DNA from: Sporosarcina luteola
Lineage (GTDB): Bacteria > Bacillota > Bacilli > Bacillales_A > Planococcaceae
Length of the DNA stretch: 64,000 nucleotides
Assembly (NCBI RefSeq): GCF_023715585.1
Contig: NZ_JAMBOK010000005.1
Coordinates: 1-64,000 of the forward strand
Direction: 5' to 3'
The notes below the pieces were generated by a model. It saw only the letters and a list, made by a program, of their open reading frames with translations, was not told the origin of the DNA and did no database searches. Below, one piece after another: positions 44,380-53,152 of this stretch. Position 1 is the stretch's first letter; the number at the start of each line of letters is the position of its first letter. The position numbers and the translations under genes are program-made.

Positions 44380-45597
44380 TCATGACCATCTGTTATTTTT
44401 ATATTTCCGATAGTAATTAATTTGCCTCATTAAAAGATACAGTTTCCTTTTGAAACTTTTGTCTCTCTTGTAAAACAGCGGATTTGCATACTTGCCCGCC
44501 TTTATAAGCTGATCGATTTCTTTACGCACTTTGGCATTGTCAACAAATTTCCTCAGAACGATTTTCGGAACGACGGTGAATAGGAATTTCTCGTCCAAAA
44601 GCGTCAACGGCTTTTCAACGCCATAAATGAGGTCATCGACAAAATTCTTCGCCAGGTTATGACCGCATGATGTGATGTAGTAACTTGAACGACCTTGCCG
44701 GATATTTACTTCGAACACTTTGAACTTTTTGTCGCGATGATCGTATTTTAAATCGAAATTTGCGTAGCCGACGTAGTTGAGCGCTTCCAAGAACCCTTTC
44801 AATTTCAGCATCATCTCTTCATTATAACGGGTGATGACCGCTGTATAATTGCCGATTGCTGTCACGGTATGCTCCTGCAAAACGACTTGTCCGAACGTAA
44901 TCAGCTCGGACTTGCCTTTGCTGTTAATGTAGAAAACGGAATCCCACATATATGTATCATCGCCCGGGATGAAGTCCTGGATGATCAAGTCGTCGCGATA
45001 ACCGCTGTCCTTAATTGTCTTGATGACTTGTTGGATTTCTTCATAAGAATCGACTTTATACACTTTCTGCATGCCTTCAAAGGGGTGCTTGTAATATTGC
45101 ACACCGTTGCTCGGTTTGATGATGACAGGGAACATGACGTCTTCATCGAACCTGTCATCTGTTTCGCAGGAATGGAAATACGTTGCTGGTGTATCAATTC
45201 CATGCTCTGCGCAAAGCTGGTAGAAGTTTTTCTTAACGAGCAGATTATTCATTAATTCCTCGTCGATATAATTGAATACAAAATCTCGCTTGAGCTCTTC
45301 ACGGCATTCGATGATCATACGGACATATAAATCATTTGTTCCGATGAGCAGCATTTTTTTGCCTTGCGTTTTATGTTTTTTTGCAACTTGTTTCAAGAAG
45401 CGAATGAACTCGTCCTTTTCCCCCAAGTTCGGATTCAACTCAATTGCACCTGGAATCGTACTTAAACTTGTGAAAGATAAAGGCTCCTTACCGACGAGGA
45501 TCGGATGGATTCCGTATGCCTCGTGAAAAGAAATCGCCATATTGTATGCATTGATATCAGTCCCTACAATGATCGGGATAAACGGATGGTTTGTCAT
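44380..45597 (-). CDS. ATP-grasp carboxylate-amine ligase, D-aspartate-ligase-like
   Basis: The 405-residue protein has an ATP-grasp layout: N-terminal IIVGTDINAYNMAISFHEAY, a nucleotide-binding lid with FPVIIKPSNGVQYYKHPFEG, LIIQDFIPGDDTYMWDSV and the metal loop FKVFEVNIRQGRSSYY. It recalls the D-aspartate ligase (Asl) family that adds D-Asp to the lysine side chain of peptidoglycan precursors. Planococcaceae have Lys-D-Asp or Lys-D-Glu bridges, so that role is attractive but inferred. GGAGGACACT supports the ATG at 45597. It is a single-gene unit. Confidence 0.75.
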   Translation of the reverse strand: MTNHPFIPIIVGTDINAYNMAISFHEAYGIHPILVGKEPLSFTSLSTIPGAIELNPNLGEKDEFIRFLKQVAKKHKTQGKKMLLIGTNDLYVRMIIECREELKRDFVFNYIDEELMNNLLVKKNFYQLCAEHGIDTPATYFHSCETDDRFDEDVMFPVIIKPSNGVQYYKHPFEGMQKVYKVDSYEEIQQVIKTIKDSGYRDDLIIQDFIPGDDTYMWDSVFYINSKGKSELITFGQVVLQEHTVTAIGNYTAVITRYNEEMMLKLKGFLEALNYVGYANFDLKYDHRDKKFKVFEVNIRQGRSSYYITSCGHNLAKNFVDDLIYGVEKPLTLLDEKFLFTVVPKIVLRKFVDNAKVRKEIDQLIKAGKYANPLFYKRDKSFKRKLYLLMRQINYYRKYKNNRWS

Positions 45598-45677
45598 AGT
45601 GTCCTCCAACATATTTTCTCTATCTAAGTGTAGGGGTACTGATTTTCGATGTCAATCAACCGGGGCCAAACTTGAAT

Positions 45678-46373
45678 CTAATTTACCAACAATCCTGCGC
45701 TCGCCCGTTTCCAACTATGCCAAGGGTGCTCGTCTGGCGGATGGGACGTGAAGGCAAGTATTTCCTTTGTCGTCGGATGGGGGAAGGAAAGGGTATGTGC
45801 CCATAACGCAATCTGCTGTCCAGGCCGATTCACATGCTGGCCGTATTTCTGATCTCCGTACAACGGCGCACCCGATGCTGACAACTGTACTCGGATCTGA
45901 TGCGACCTGCCTGTATGGAGCCGGATTGCGAGCAGGCTCATCCCGTCCTTCCTGTCGATTGTTTCATAATGGAGGATGGCTTTCTTAGCACCTGGGTAGG
46001 ATGCGTCAACAGCATGAACGATGTTTTTCCTCGAGTCCTTCCAAAGATGATGCGTGAGTAGGCCCTCATCGCCTAAGCCACCCCTGACTACAGCCAAATA
46101 CGTCCTCTCCATTTCCCTTTTCCGCAGCACGTCGGAGAGCCGGGAAGCCGCTTTTGACGTTTTTGCAAATACGAGGACGCCTCCTACCGGACGGTCCAAC
46201 CGATGCACTAAACCTAAATAGACATTTCCCGGCTTCTGATGACGCTTCTTCAGGTCTGCTTTTAATAATGTCAATAGATCATCATCTCCGCTGTCATCGC
46301 CCTGTACAGGCAAATTGACCGGCTTCTCAACAACAAGTAGATGATTATCTTCATATAAAATGCTTATGATCAA
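45678..46373 (-). CDS. RluA family pseudouridine synthase
   Basis: The 231-residue enzyme isomerises uridine to pseudouridine in RNA. The catalytic Asp lies in GLVHRLDRPVGGVLVFAKTS, and HTGRSHQIRVQLSASGAPLYGD is the second family signature. It lacks an N-terminal S4 domain, so it is a short RluA-type enzyme; the target (rRNA or tRNA) is unknown. The TTG at 46373 is the proposed start, with AGAGG upstream. Confidence 0.88.
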   Translation of the reverse strand: MIISILYEDNHLLVVEKPVNLPVQGDDSGDDDLLTLLKADLKKRHQKPGNVYLGLVHRLDRPVGGVLVFAKTSKAASRLSDVLRKREMERTYLAVVRGGLGDEGLLTHHLWKDSRKNIVHAVDASYPGAKKAILHYETIDRKDGMSLLAIRLHTGRSHQIRVQLSASGAPLYGDQKYGQHVNRPGQQIALWAHTLSFPHPTTKEILAFTSHPPDEHPWHSWKRASAGLLVN

Positions 46374-46529
46374 TCTTCACAGTTCCTCTCAATAGTAGTG
46401 ATGGACAAATACAGTATAGAACGATTTACTCTTTATTTCCGTTCGTATCCATTCCGTCTATCATACTATATTTCTCCCATCATTTCCGCTAAAAATGGCA
46501 AATGACTGGCGGGAATAAAAAGCAAAAAA

Positions 46530-46561
46530 ATAAAAGCCGAAAATCGCTTTTCGGCTTTTTC
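46530..46561 (-). terminator. Terminator after the phosphodiesterase gene
   Basis: AAAAGCCGAAAA pairs with TTTTCGGCTTTT around a short loop and an A-rich run (T on the minus strand) follows. Confidence 0.88.
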
Positions 46562-46568
46562 TATCCAG

Positions 46569-47402
46569 CTATTCCTTTGCTAAGTAGAGCGGTTCTTCTG
46601 TCGGCCATTTTGAAAAGTCCGAGATGATGCCGTCAACGCCGAATCTTTGTGCTTTCGACACAAGCCTTTTGTCTTTCTTCGACCAGACGAGGACTTTACT
46701 GTCACGTTCGTGAATCTTATCCACCATCTTTTTGCTTAAGAAGGACACATTAAAATTGAGATACGATGCGAATGATGTTAATTCATCTAATTTCTTCGCG
46801 GATAATAGCGACTCGGAAGGATGAACCAAGATTGCCACTTCAATGTCCGGCAATAAAGTATGTACTTTCTTCATGGAATCTACATCGAATGATTGGATGA
46901 TGATTGAACTGATATCATTATAATCCTTCACTAGCGAAACGACCTTTTCTTCGATTCCCGGATAGGACTGTGGATTTTTCAGTTCGATTAATAATCCGAT
47001 CTGGTCATAGAATTCATCCAGTAATTCGTTGAGCGTCAAAATCGGTTCTCCCTGAAACTCAATACCAAACGTTCCTCCGGCATCCAATGTTTTCAACTCA
47101 TCCAATGTCATATCCTTAATGTAGCCGCTTCCATTTGTTGTCCGGTCGATTTTATCATCATGCATGATAATAAGCTCGCCATCCTTTGATAGATGGACAT
47201 CGCATTCCAAATAATCCGCACGGAGTTCCACTGCCTTATGGAATGCAGAGCGGGTATTTTCCGGGGCAAAACCGGATGCGCCCCTATGGGCAATACTTAT
47301 CAAGTTGGGATTATGAACCCACTTCGTCTGGTCGTTGAAGCCGACTAGGAGGAATAGGCATGCACTAATGATGACGATGCAAACAATATTATGTTTTCTC
47401 AT
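46569..47402 (-). CDS. Glycerophosphodiester phosphodiesterase, exported or membrane-anchored
   Basis: The 277-residue enzyme cleaves glycerophosphodiesters to glycerol-3-phosphate and an alcohol. An N-terminal hydrophobic segment (residues 5-21, IVCIVIISACLFLLVGF) acts as signal or anchor; Cys14 is not in a convincing lipobox. The GDPD motif HRGASGFAPENT, ECDVHLSKDG and HDDKIDRTT give the catalytic His and metal Glu/Asp residues. The ATG at 47402 follows GGGGGATTCAT. Confidence 0.88.
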   Translation of the reverse strand: MRKHNIVCIVIISACLFLLVGFNDQTKWVHNPNLISIAHRGASGFAPENTRSAFHKAVELRADYLECDVHLSKDGELIIMHDDKIDRTTNGSGYIKDMTLDELKTLDAGGTFGIEFQGEPILTLNELLDEFYDQIGLLIELKNPQSYPGIEEKVVSLVKDYNDISSIIIQSFDVDSMKKVHTLLPDIEVAILVHPSESLLSAKKLDELTSFASYLNFNVSFLSKKMVDKIHERDSKVLVWSKKDKRLVSKAQRFGVDGIISDFSKWPTEEPLYLAKE

Positions 47403-47723
47403 ATGAATCCCCCGCAATTCTCTCATCGGATATCTACTGTCCTTCTAATATCCGAATTATCTTTTTATTATACTATCATATATCATTAGTTATGAATACC
47501 CTTATATTCGTAATAAGCTGAAAGTATTACATTTTTTTCGCAAATTGCTGTTTCAACATTGTATGCGTTTGCATAGTTGACCAATTGTAGTAATGGTTAG
47601 TCGAGAATATTTTTTTTGTTGATACTGGAAAGCCGCTGCAAGCATTGTCCTTGCAGCGGCTTTTCCGGGTATTGATAATTATAAAAATGGTATACTGGTC
47701 TTACTTGTTAGGAGGCCGATAGA
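47403..47723. other. Intergenic region with an orphan terminator-like hairpin
   Basis: This gap separates two divergent genes. AAAGCCGCTGCAAG (47629-47642) pairs with CTTGCAGCGGCTTTT (47650-47664), a typical terminator, yet no plus-strand gene lies upstream of it. A T-rich run precedes it. It may close a short leader or small RNA on the plus strand, or act in the leader of the acetyltransferase gene. No convincing promoter or frame was found. Confidence 0.5.
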
Positions 47724-48479
47724 ATGGAGATTGAAAAATACCTCGACCGGTTCCATGCATCACCTGGCAACCAACCTTCCCTGCGACAGTTGTCTGAACT
47801 GCAACGTCTGCATATGACCGCTGTCCCCTTTGAAAATCTCGATGTTATCCGCAGGGTGCCGATCTATTTGAATTTGAACACGATTTACGAAAAGGTCGTC
47901 CTTCGGAAACGTGGCGGCTTTTGCTATGAATTGAACGGTTTATTTCATTGGCTGTTGAGACAGCTCGGATATGACGCTTCCCTCATCGCCGCCACTGTAT
48001 ACCGGCCGAATGGACAGTGGGCGAAGCCTGAGACGCATGCCGCCATCCTCGTCCATTTGGAGCAGTCTTATCTCGTCGATGTCGGATTCGGGGATTCCAC
48101 TATCCTGCCAATTCCGTTGAATGGGAGCCCGCACACAGACGTAAGTGGGACTTATGCGGTACAGAAATCCGGCAACGGTATTTTTGATTTGATCAGAAAC
48201 CGGAATGGGGATTCCCGACCACTGTACCGATTTTCCACAATCGAAAAGCAGCTTTCCGACTTCCATGAAGGATGCGTGTTCAATCAAGTCTCACCCGAGT
48301 CGACCTTCACTCATGTTGACATTGTTACACTAGCGACCCCTGCAGGTAGAACAACGTTAAAGGACCTCAAGTTGACTGTATCGGAGAATGGCGTGATAAC
48401 CTCCAAAACAATCACTGAAGATGCAAAAGGGGCAATTCTAATGAATCTATTTGGAATCAACATAAAACATTTAAATTAA
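47724..48479 (+). CDS. Arylamine N-acetyltransferase
   Basis: The 251-residue enzyme acetylates arylamines or related xenobiotics from acetyl-CoA. The Cys-His-Asp triad is visible: Cys67 in RGGFCYELN, His105 in PETHAAILV and Asp119 in LVDVGFGD. VPFENLD is another family mark. TTAGGAGGCCGATAG precedes the ATG. It is a single-gene unit closed by a terminator. Confidence 0.92.
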   Translation: MEIEKYLDRFHASPGNQPSLRQLSELQRLHMTAVPFENLDVIRRVPIYLNLNTIYEKVVLRKRGGFCYELNGLFHWLLRQLGYDASLIAATVYRPNGQWAKPETHAAILVHLEQSYLVDVGFGDSTILPIPLNGSPHTDVSGTYAVQKSGNGIFDLIRNRNGDSRPLYRFSTIEKQLSDFHEGCVFNQVSPESTFTHVDIVTLATPAGRTTLKDLKLTVSENGVITSKTITEDAKGAILMNLFGINIKHLN

Positions 48480-48481
48480 AA

Positions 48482-48530
48482 TGAGTGTCCAGATTGACGG
48501 TTAAAACCGAAGTTCTGGACACTCTTTTTC
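48482..48530. terminator. Terminator between NAT and RsbR-like genes
   Basis: GAGTGTCCAGA pairs with TCTGGACACTC, followed by TTTTTC; an inner CGGTT/AACCG adds stability. Confidence 0.85.
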
Positions 48531-48538
48531 TACGTTCA

Positions 48539-49390
48539 TTATATAGCGAAATCCTTAAAATTCTTTTTAAGCGCCAACTGCAACGAACCAAACGTACGGA
48601 TTCTTGAAAAATCCAGACCCAATTGGACGGACGTCTGAGCAATTTCCGGACGGATACCGGTCATCGTCGATTCGATCCCTAGCAAATCAAGCACTTGCAT
48701 CAATTGATAAATATGATTCGCAACCATCGTATCAATGATGGAAACACCCGACAAATCAATAAAGAGATGGCTGACGTCAAGCTCCACACACCTAGTGGGG
48801 ACATAGTCGCCAATTGACTGGACTCTGGTCGTATCAACATCCCCGATAATCGGCAGTACCCCGATTGTCGAATTAAGCTTGATGATCGGAGCATTCAACT
48901 CTTCAATCAGGCTCTGTTGAGCAAAGAGCCGCGAATTCATCAGCTCATCATATTTCGTTGTAAACTCCACTATGATTTCATCGAACGCTTTATGTAAAAC
49001 GATTCCCCAATTGAGAATATCAGCACGAAGGACAAGATCCCCTTCCCGATCGACAAACTTTTCAATAAACTGCCAGAATGTTTTCCTCAACTTGCTTAAT
49101 GCTTCAAGGACTTCATAGATCGGCGTCCTGCTACTCACACGACTTTCCGCAACAAGCTTCGCCCAATTCTTTTTATTCGTTTCAAATGCTTCCTGGTCTT
49201 CCAATAAACTACTTGCAATTGTCAAATTCGTAAGCCTGTTTTGCTCACGCAGCAACTGCTCTGACCAAGCACCGGCATCCTTGGAATAAATCGAGCCATC
49301 CTTCTCTTCGCGTTCCAACAGCCATGCATCCGTAATGGCATCTCTATTGTCAATCAAGTAATCATATAGCTCCTGATTCATATCACTCAT
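48539..49390 (-). CDS. RsbR paralogue (STAS domain stressosome protein)
   Basis: The 283-residue protein has an N-terminal helical sensor half and a C-terminal STAS domain (about residues 160-275) with HLFIDLSGVSIIDTMVANHI. The Thr of IDTMVA is the expected phosphorylation site for an RsbT-type kinase. RsbR paralogues assemble the stressosome and control SigB-type responses; no rsbS or rsbT lies here, so this is a stand-alone member. The ATG at 49390 follows GGAGGAATGAAA. Confidence 0.88.
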   Translation of the reverse strand: MSDMNQELYDYLIDNRDAITDAWLLEREEKDGSIYSKDAGAWSEQLLREQNRLTNLTIASSLLEDQEAFETNKKNWAKLVAESRVSSRTPIYEVLEALSKLRKTFWQFIEKFVDREGDLVLRADILNWGIVLHKAFDEIIVEFTTKYDELMNSRLFAQQSLIEELNAPIIKLNSTIGVLPIIGDVDTTRVQSIGDYVPTRCVELDVSHLFIDLSGVSIIDTMVANHIYQLMQVLDLLGIESTMTGIRPEIAQTSVQLGLDFSRIRTFGSLQLALKKNFKDFAI

Positions 49391-49432
49391 TTTCATTCCT
49401 CCAACCGACGGTCAATTAGTTACTAGTGTAAC

Positions 49433-49593
49433 ATAAAGTGAAACTTCACTCAGTCGGAAATGTTTTATTCCTACTGAGTGTTAGTTGAACCAATCGGGCT
49501 TTTACTGGCAGTTGACTCACACCTAGTGGGAGTCTTACTGCCAGTTAATGCGGGATAAAGTGAAACTTCACTCAGTCGGAAATGTTTTCTTCC
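49433..49593. repeat. Hairpin-rich repeat with 39-bp direct repeats
   Basis: Copies at 49433-49471 and 49555-49593 share 38 of 39 bases and are 122 bp apart. CACTCAGT pairs with ACTGAGTG next to the first copy, and ACTGGCAGT pairs with ACTGCCAGT (49504-49549) with GACTC/GAGTC inside. The second copy lacks its right arm. It looks like part of a larger repeated intergenic sequence cut at the right edge. Confidence 0.75.
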
Positions 49594-49645
49594 AAAAAGA
49601 AACGTACTGGGAATAGTTAATGAACAATTCCCAATACGTATCTAG

Positions 49646-50428
49646 TTAATTAATGATTTTCAACTTCACCTTTTTAACGCCCCACTGCATCGCACTATCA
49701 TAAGAAGGGATGAAAACGTCAATCTTATGGCCTTTGATTGCGCTGCCAACATCTCCCGCAATCGCCTCCCCATAGCCTTCCACCCAAACTTTTGTACCTA
49801 ATGGAATAATTGACGGGTCTACCGCTATGACTTTCTGATCTGGATTGGCGCGTAAATCGATCCCATAAGCTGTCGTCCCGGAACACCCCGGACAGTAGGC
49901 GGTATACGCAGTAGCAGTTACAAACATTTCAGTCCCCGAACTTGCCGGGGGGTTCGAAACGGATGTGTTGAATGCCGGTTTCTTTTTTGCATTTTCTGGA
50001 ATTGATTCCTGAGTGGCAGATGCAACCTTGACAGCTTCTAGCGCAGCTGTTTCATTTCCGGGATGATCCCCCTTAATTAGCAATACATCACCCGGGTGGA
50101 TTACTTCTCCGGTCAAATTATTTAAACTCATTAATTCCTGCACTGTCATCTCAAAATTCAAGGCGATCCGGTATAGATTATCGCCTCCAACAACTGTGTA
50201 TGTTACAGGTTCTTCCTTCAATAAATCTAATGGCGGGTAAAATAAGGGAAACGTTCCCTCCCAAATTTCGGCAAAAGGAATATCAATAAGATTCGGACTC
50301 ACTTCTTCTTTGGAGAGATTTGTAATCTCCTCTTCAGATTCTGTTTGGCTGAATAGAGCTGCTTCTGTCACGGCACTGAATGAGAGTGTCATTATTGCCG
50401 TCAACATCATCATTTTCATCTTAATCAA
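49646..50428 (-). CDS. LysM and 3D domain cell-wall protein (YocH-like)
   Basis: The 260-residue secreted protein has a signal peptide (MIKMKMMMLTAIMTLSFSAV, then TEAA), one LysM peptidoglycan-binding domain (about 75-120, YTVVGGDNLYRIALNFEM), a linker and a C-terminal 3D domain (about 170-258) with FVTATAYTAY, AVDPSIIPLGTKVWVEGYG, AGDVGSAIKG and IDVF, whose three Asp residues name the domain. It probably is a lytic-transglycosylase-like muralytic enzyme. The TTG start at 50428 has GGAG at a suitable distance. Confidence 0.9.
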   Translation of the reverse strand: MIKMKMMMLTAIMTLSFSAVTEAALFSQTESEEEITNLSKEEVSPNLIDIPFAEIWEGTFPLFYPPLDLLKEEPVTYTVVGGDNLYRIALNFEMTVQELMSLNNLTGEVIHPGDVLLIKGDHPGNETAALEAVKVASATQESIPENAKKKPAFNTSVSNPPASSGTEMFVTATAYTAYCPGCSGTTAYGIDLRANPDQKVIAVDPSIIPLGTKVWVEGYGEAIAGDVGSAIKGHKIDVFIPSYDSAMQWGVKKVKLKIIN

Positions 50429-50629
50429 GTATTGTTGCTCCTCTCTTTAACAATTTCCCCAGTTCTGTCCAATTACTTTCAAAATCAAACATATTTCTTT
50501 CAAAAGTTTTGAATATGACAAACAAGAAGTTGATTAACATAGTGAAACTGTCATAGAAATAGGGGTTTTTGTTTATTTATTTGCAGAAGAGGGGAAATTA
50601 AAGAAAACGGTTAGAAAGGGGCGAATTTC

Positions 50630-50746
50630 ATGAAATTAGGAAGAGTAATCAAGACCGCAATTAAATGGGCTCCAGTCCTATATCCAATTGTCCGCAAAAT
50701 GATTTCCAATAAAGAAAAGACGGCTGCCCCATTACGGAGGCGCTGA
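50630..50746 (+). CDS. Small basic amphipathic peptide, 38 residues
   Basis: AAAGGGGCGAATTTC precedes an ATG that opens a 38-codon frame: MKLGRVIKTAIKWAPVLYPI then VRKMISNKEK and a basic end RRR. The first part could form an amphipathic helix. The family is not recognised. It lies in a gap between yocH-like and the next small gene, so it is probably a real short gene, but the length limits confidence. Confidence 0.5.
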   Translation: MKLGRVIKTAIKWAPVLYPIVRKMISNKEKTAAPLRRR

Positions 50747-50841
50747 ATCCAGCACAGTTGTCCACTATGAGTGATCGGGTATGAATAGATTCACTGTCCT
50801 TGCCAATCCTATAAGGAAACAGATGTAGGGAGGCAAGCGCT

Positions 50842-51048
50842 ATGGCTGATGAAAAGCAGCCCACGGAGGGTGAAGTTCGAGATACCATCCACTTTCGCTA
50901 TTTGGCGCATCCTGAAGGAATTCCTTCTACGGATCGCATAAGCTTGTTCGATATGCATGAAGACATGCAGACAGTGGATACGATTAACCTCGATGATATG
51001 AAAGAGGATTTGCGCAAAGAAAGAATTCATAAGAATCCAAGATCATAA
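50842..51048 (+). CDS. Small acidic protein, 68 residues, unknown
   Basis: The protein is charged and has no membrane segment (MADEKQPTEGEVRDTIHFRY then LAHPEGIPSTDRISLFDMHE). GTAGGGAGGCAAGCGCT precedes the ATG and a clean terminator follows, so the gene is well bounded. No family is recognised. It may form one unit with the 38-residue peptide gene 95 bp upstream. Confidence 0.65.
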   Translation: MADEKQPTEGEVRDTIHFRYLAHPEGIPSTDRISLFDMHEDMQTVDTINLDDMKEDLRKERIHKNPRS

Positions 51049-51051
51049 ACG

Positions 51052-51082
51052 AAAGAAGCCGGCAATTTGCCGGCTTCTTTAC
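51052..51082 (+). terminator. Terminator after the 68-residue protein gene
   Basis: AAAGAAGCCGGCA pairs with TGCCGGCTTCTTT around a 3-base loop. Confidence 0.9.
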
Positions 51083-51108
51083 GCTTTTAATGATTTTCCT
51101 ACCATCAT

Positions 51109-51879
51109 CTACTCCAACGCATTCCCTGATTTATTGCTGGGGGCAAACCAACCGATAAGGGCAATCGCTACTAGTACCCCATAGAAAATGATGCTCCAAA
51201 CAGTGCTGTGAGGGAAATCTCGATTTAAAACACCTATATCCTCATGGGCAAGAGTTATGACCGCTAGTTTGACACCAACCCAAGCTACAATGGCATAAGC
51301 TGTTGTTTCTAATGCAGGGCGTTTGTCGAGGAGTTTCACAAACCACGTTGCAGCAAACTTGATTAAGACAAGACCAGCAACACCGCCGATAACTACAACG
51401 ATAAATTGCCCACCATCCATGCCTCCAATATCTCCGAGTGGTGAATCTGGAAGACCAAGTGCAAGTGCAACTGCAGCCAAAATCGAATCAATTGCAAATG
51501 CAAGATCGGCTAACGCAATTTTTCCTACAGTCGGCCAAAAACCTTTCCCGGCGGCTTCCTTTTCATCGTCCTTATGAATGTTCTTATTTTCTTTCCCGAA
51601 CCGGGCCTTGATGACGTGCTTTAATCCTAAATAAAGAAGGTATGCTGCTCCTATCGCTTGTATCTGCCAGACATTTGCAATAAAAGAAATCGCAAAAAGT
51701 GCAGCAAATCTGAAGACGAAGGCCATAATGATTCCGTAATTGATCGCTCTTTTTTTCTCTTCTTCCGGCAGATGCTTTGCGATAACTGCAAGTACGAGCG
51801 CGTTGTCAGCAGATAATAACGCTTCCAAGCCTATGAGAATTAACAGCGTCCAGGCATACTCCAACCAGATTGACTCCAT
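51109..51879 (-). CDS. TerC family membrane protein
   Basis: The 256-residue protein has about seven membrane segments and the TerC signatures GLEALLSADNALVLAVIAKHL and ALADLAFAIDSILAAVAL, with membrane acidic residues thought to handle metal ions. Bacillus homologues (YkoY, YceF) export manganese, assisting secreted metalloproteins. I looked for the yybP-ykoY manganese riboswitch upstream and did not find it. Confidence 0.88.
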   Translation of the reverse strand: MESIWLEYAWTLLILIGLEALLSADNALVLAVIAKHLPEEEKKRAINYGIIMAFVFRFAALFAISFIANVWQIQAIGAAYLLYLGLKHVIKARFGKENKNIHKDDEKEAAGKGFWPTVGKIALADLAFAIDSILAAVALALGLPDSPLGDIGGMDGGQFIVVVIGGVAGLVLIKFAATWFVKLLDKRPALETTAYAIVAWVGVKLAVITLAHEDIGVLNRDFPHSTVWSIIFYGVLVAIALIGWFAPSNKSGNALE

Positions 51880-51964
51880 CTACAACTCCCCAATCTTTCA
51901 TGTGAAGATTTCATCTGTAGAATGTGCCATTCAGCAAAGAGTATTCTTCTATCGCTCTAACAAG

Positions 51965-52001
51965 CAAAAACAGGGACAAAGGATTCCGCCTTTGCCCCTG
52001 C
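51965..52001 (-). terminator. Terminator after rsgA
   Basis: On the minus strand CAGGGGCAAAGG pairs with CCTTTGTCCCTG, followed by TTTTTG, ten bases after the rsgA stop. Confidence 0.88.
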
Positions 52002-52010
52002 CTCTATCAT

Positions 52011-53093
52011 TTATCTCTTTTTAGATGGGTGCTTCCGCATTCCCTTCGTTATCTTCTTCCATTTGTCCCGTTCGGCTGCTTGTGCTTGGCGGTCCATTTT
52101 ACGATCGAGGAATGCGATTTCTTTTTGAAGTTTAACATAGTTTCCATAACGTTCTGCTGATAACTCTCCGGTTTCAAGTGCATTTCGGATTGCGCAGCCC
52201 GGTTCGCTTTCATGCCCGCAATCGGTGAATTTGCATGCAGCTGACAGTTCCTCGATATCCTTGAACCCGGAGTCGAGGCTCTCGCTTTCATTCCACAATT
52301 GGAATTCTCGCATACCCGGTGTGTCGATGAGCACGCCCCCTGTCGGTATCTTAATGAGTTCCCGATGGGTTGTCGTATGTCTTCCTTTTGCGTCATCTTC
52401 GCGAATACCTTGCACCGCCATCATTCCTTCGCCACAAATCGAGTTGACGAGCGATGATTTTCCGACGCCGGAAGAACCTAATAATGCAGCCGTCTTGCCG
52501 TTTTTTAGCAGATTCGTAATCCGCTCGATCCCTTCCCCCGTCGTATTGCTCACCGGAAAAACATCCGTGCCGAATGCGATTGCCCTTGCCATCTCCAAAT
52601 AATGATCGGGGTCGTCGCTAACATCCATTTTCGTCAGGACGACAACCGGGGTCGCTCCGGAATCATAGGCGGCTACAAGGTAACGTTCCAATCGTCTTGC
52701 ATTGAAGTCGTGGTTCATCGACATGACGAGGAAAACGATGTCGATATTCACCGCAATGATCTGTTCGGAAATGGTCGACCCGGCTGATTTCCTTGAAAAG
52801 AGAGATGTCCTCGGCAGGATGGCGTGAATGATGCCCCGCTCTTCCCCGGGCATTTTTTCAACGACTACCCAGTCGCCGACAGCAGGGTAATCCCTTCGTT
52901 CGTGGGCCGCATGTTGAAATGCCCCCGAGCAGACGGAGAGCCATTCCCCTTCTGCCGTCATCACCCGGTACATCCGTTTATGTTCAAGCGTTACACGTCC
53001 TGGAACGTATTTGTCCGCTTTCAGTTCTGCTACTAGTGTATTCATATTTTCTTGGTGGAATTGATTCCATCCGTATTCGTTTAAGTTAATCAA
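52011..53093 (-). CDS. rsgA: Ribosome small subunit GTPase RsgA
   Basis: RsgA helps mature the 30S subunit. The 360-residue protein has an OB fold, then a circularly permuted GTPase with G4 VLTKMD, G1 GSSGVGKSS and G3 DTPG, and a zinc site CKFTDCGHESEPGC. The TTG at 53093 gives MINLNEYGWNQFH and has AGGAGG seven bases upstream. This N-terminus and length fit a second RsgA paralogue found in many Bacilli rather than the copy beside prkC. Confidence 0.9.
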   Translation of the reverse strand: MINLNEYGWNQFHQENMNTLVAELKADKYVPGRVTLEHKRMYRVMTAEGEWLSVCSGAFQHAAHERRDYPAVGDWVVVEKMPGEERGIIHAILPRTSLFSRKSAGSTISEQIIAVNIDIVFLVMSMNHDFNARRLERYLVAAYDSGATPVVVLTKMDVSDDPDHYLEMARAIAFGTDVFPVSNTTGEGIERITNLLKNGKTAALLGSSGVGKSSLVNSICGEGMMAVQGIREDDAKGRHTTTHRELIKIPTGGVLIDTPGMREFQLWNESESLDSGFKDIEELSAACKFTDCGHESEPGCAIRNALETGELSAERYGNYVKLQKEIAFLDRKMDRQAQAAERDKWKKITKGMRKHPSKKR

Positions 53094-53118
53094 TGGTTTT
53101 CCTCCTATTATACATATA

Positions 53119-53152
53119 AAAAAGCATGGTTCCGGATCGGACACCATGCTTT
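53119..53152 (-). terminator. Terminator of the small unit between vanZ and rsgA
   Basis: AAAGCATGGT pairs with ACCATGCTTT (53121-53152), followed on the minus strand by TTTTTTATATG. Confidence 0.85.

Noticed and set aside
51880..52010. yybP-ykoY manganese riboswitch in front of the TerC gene
   Set aside because: I checked for its conserved loop sequences on the minus strand and did not find them; the stretch holds only the rsgA terminator and a short leader.
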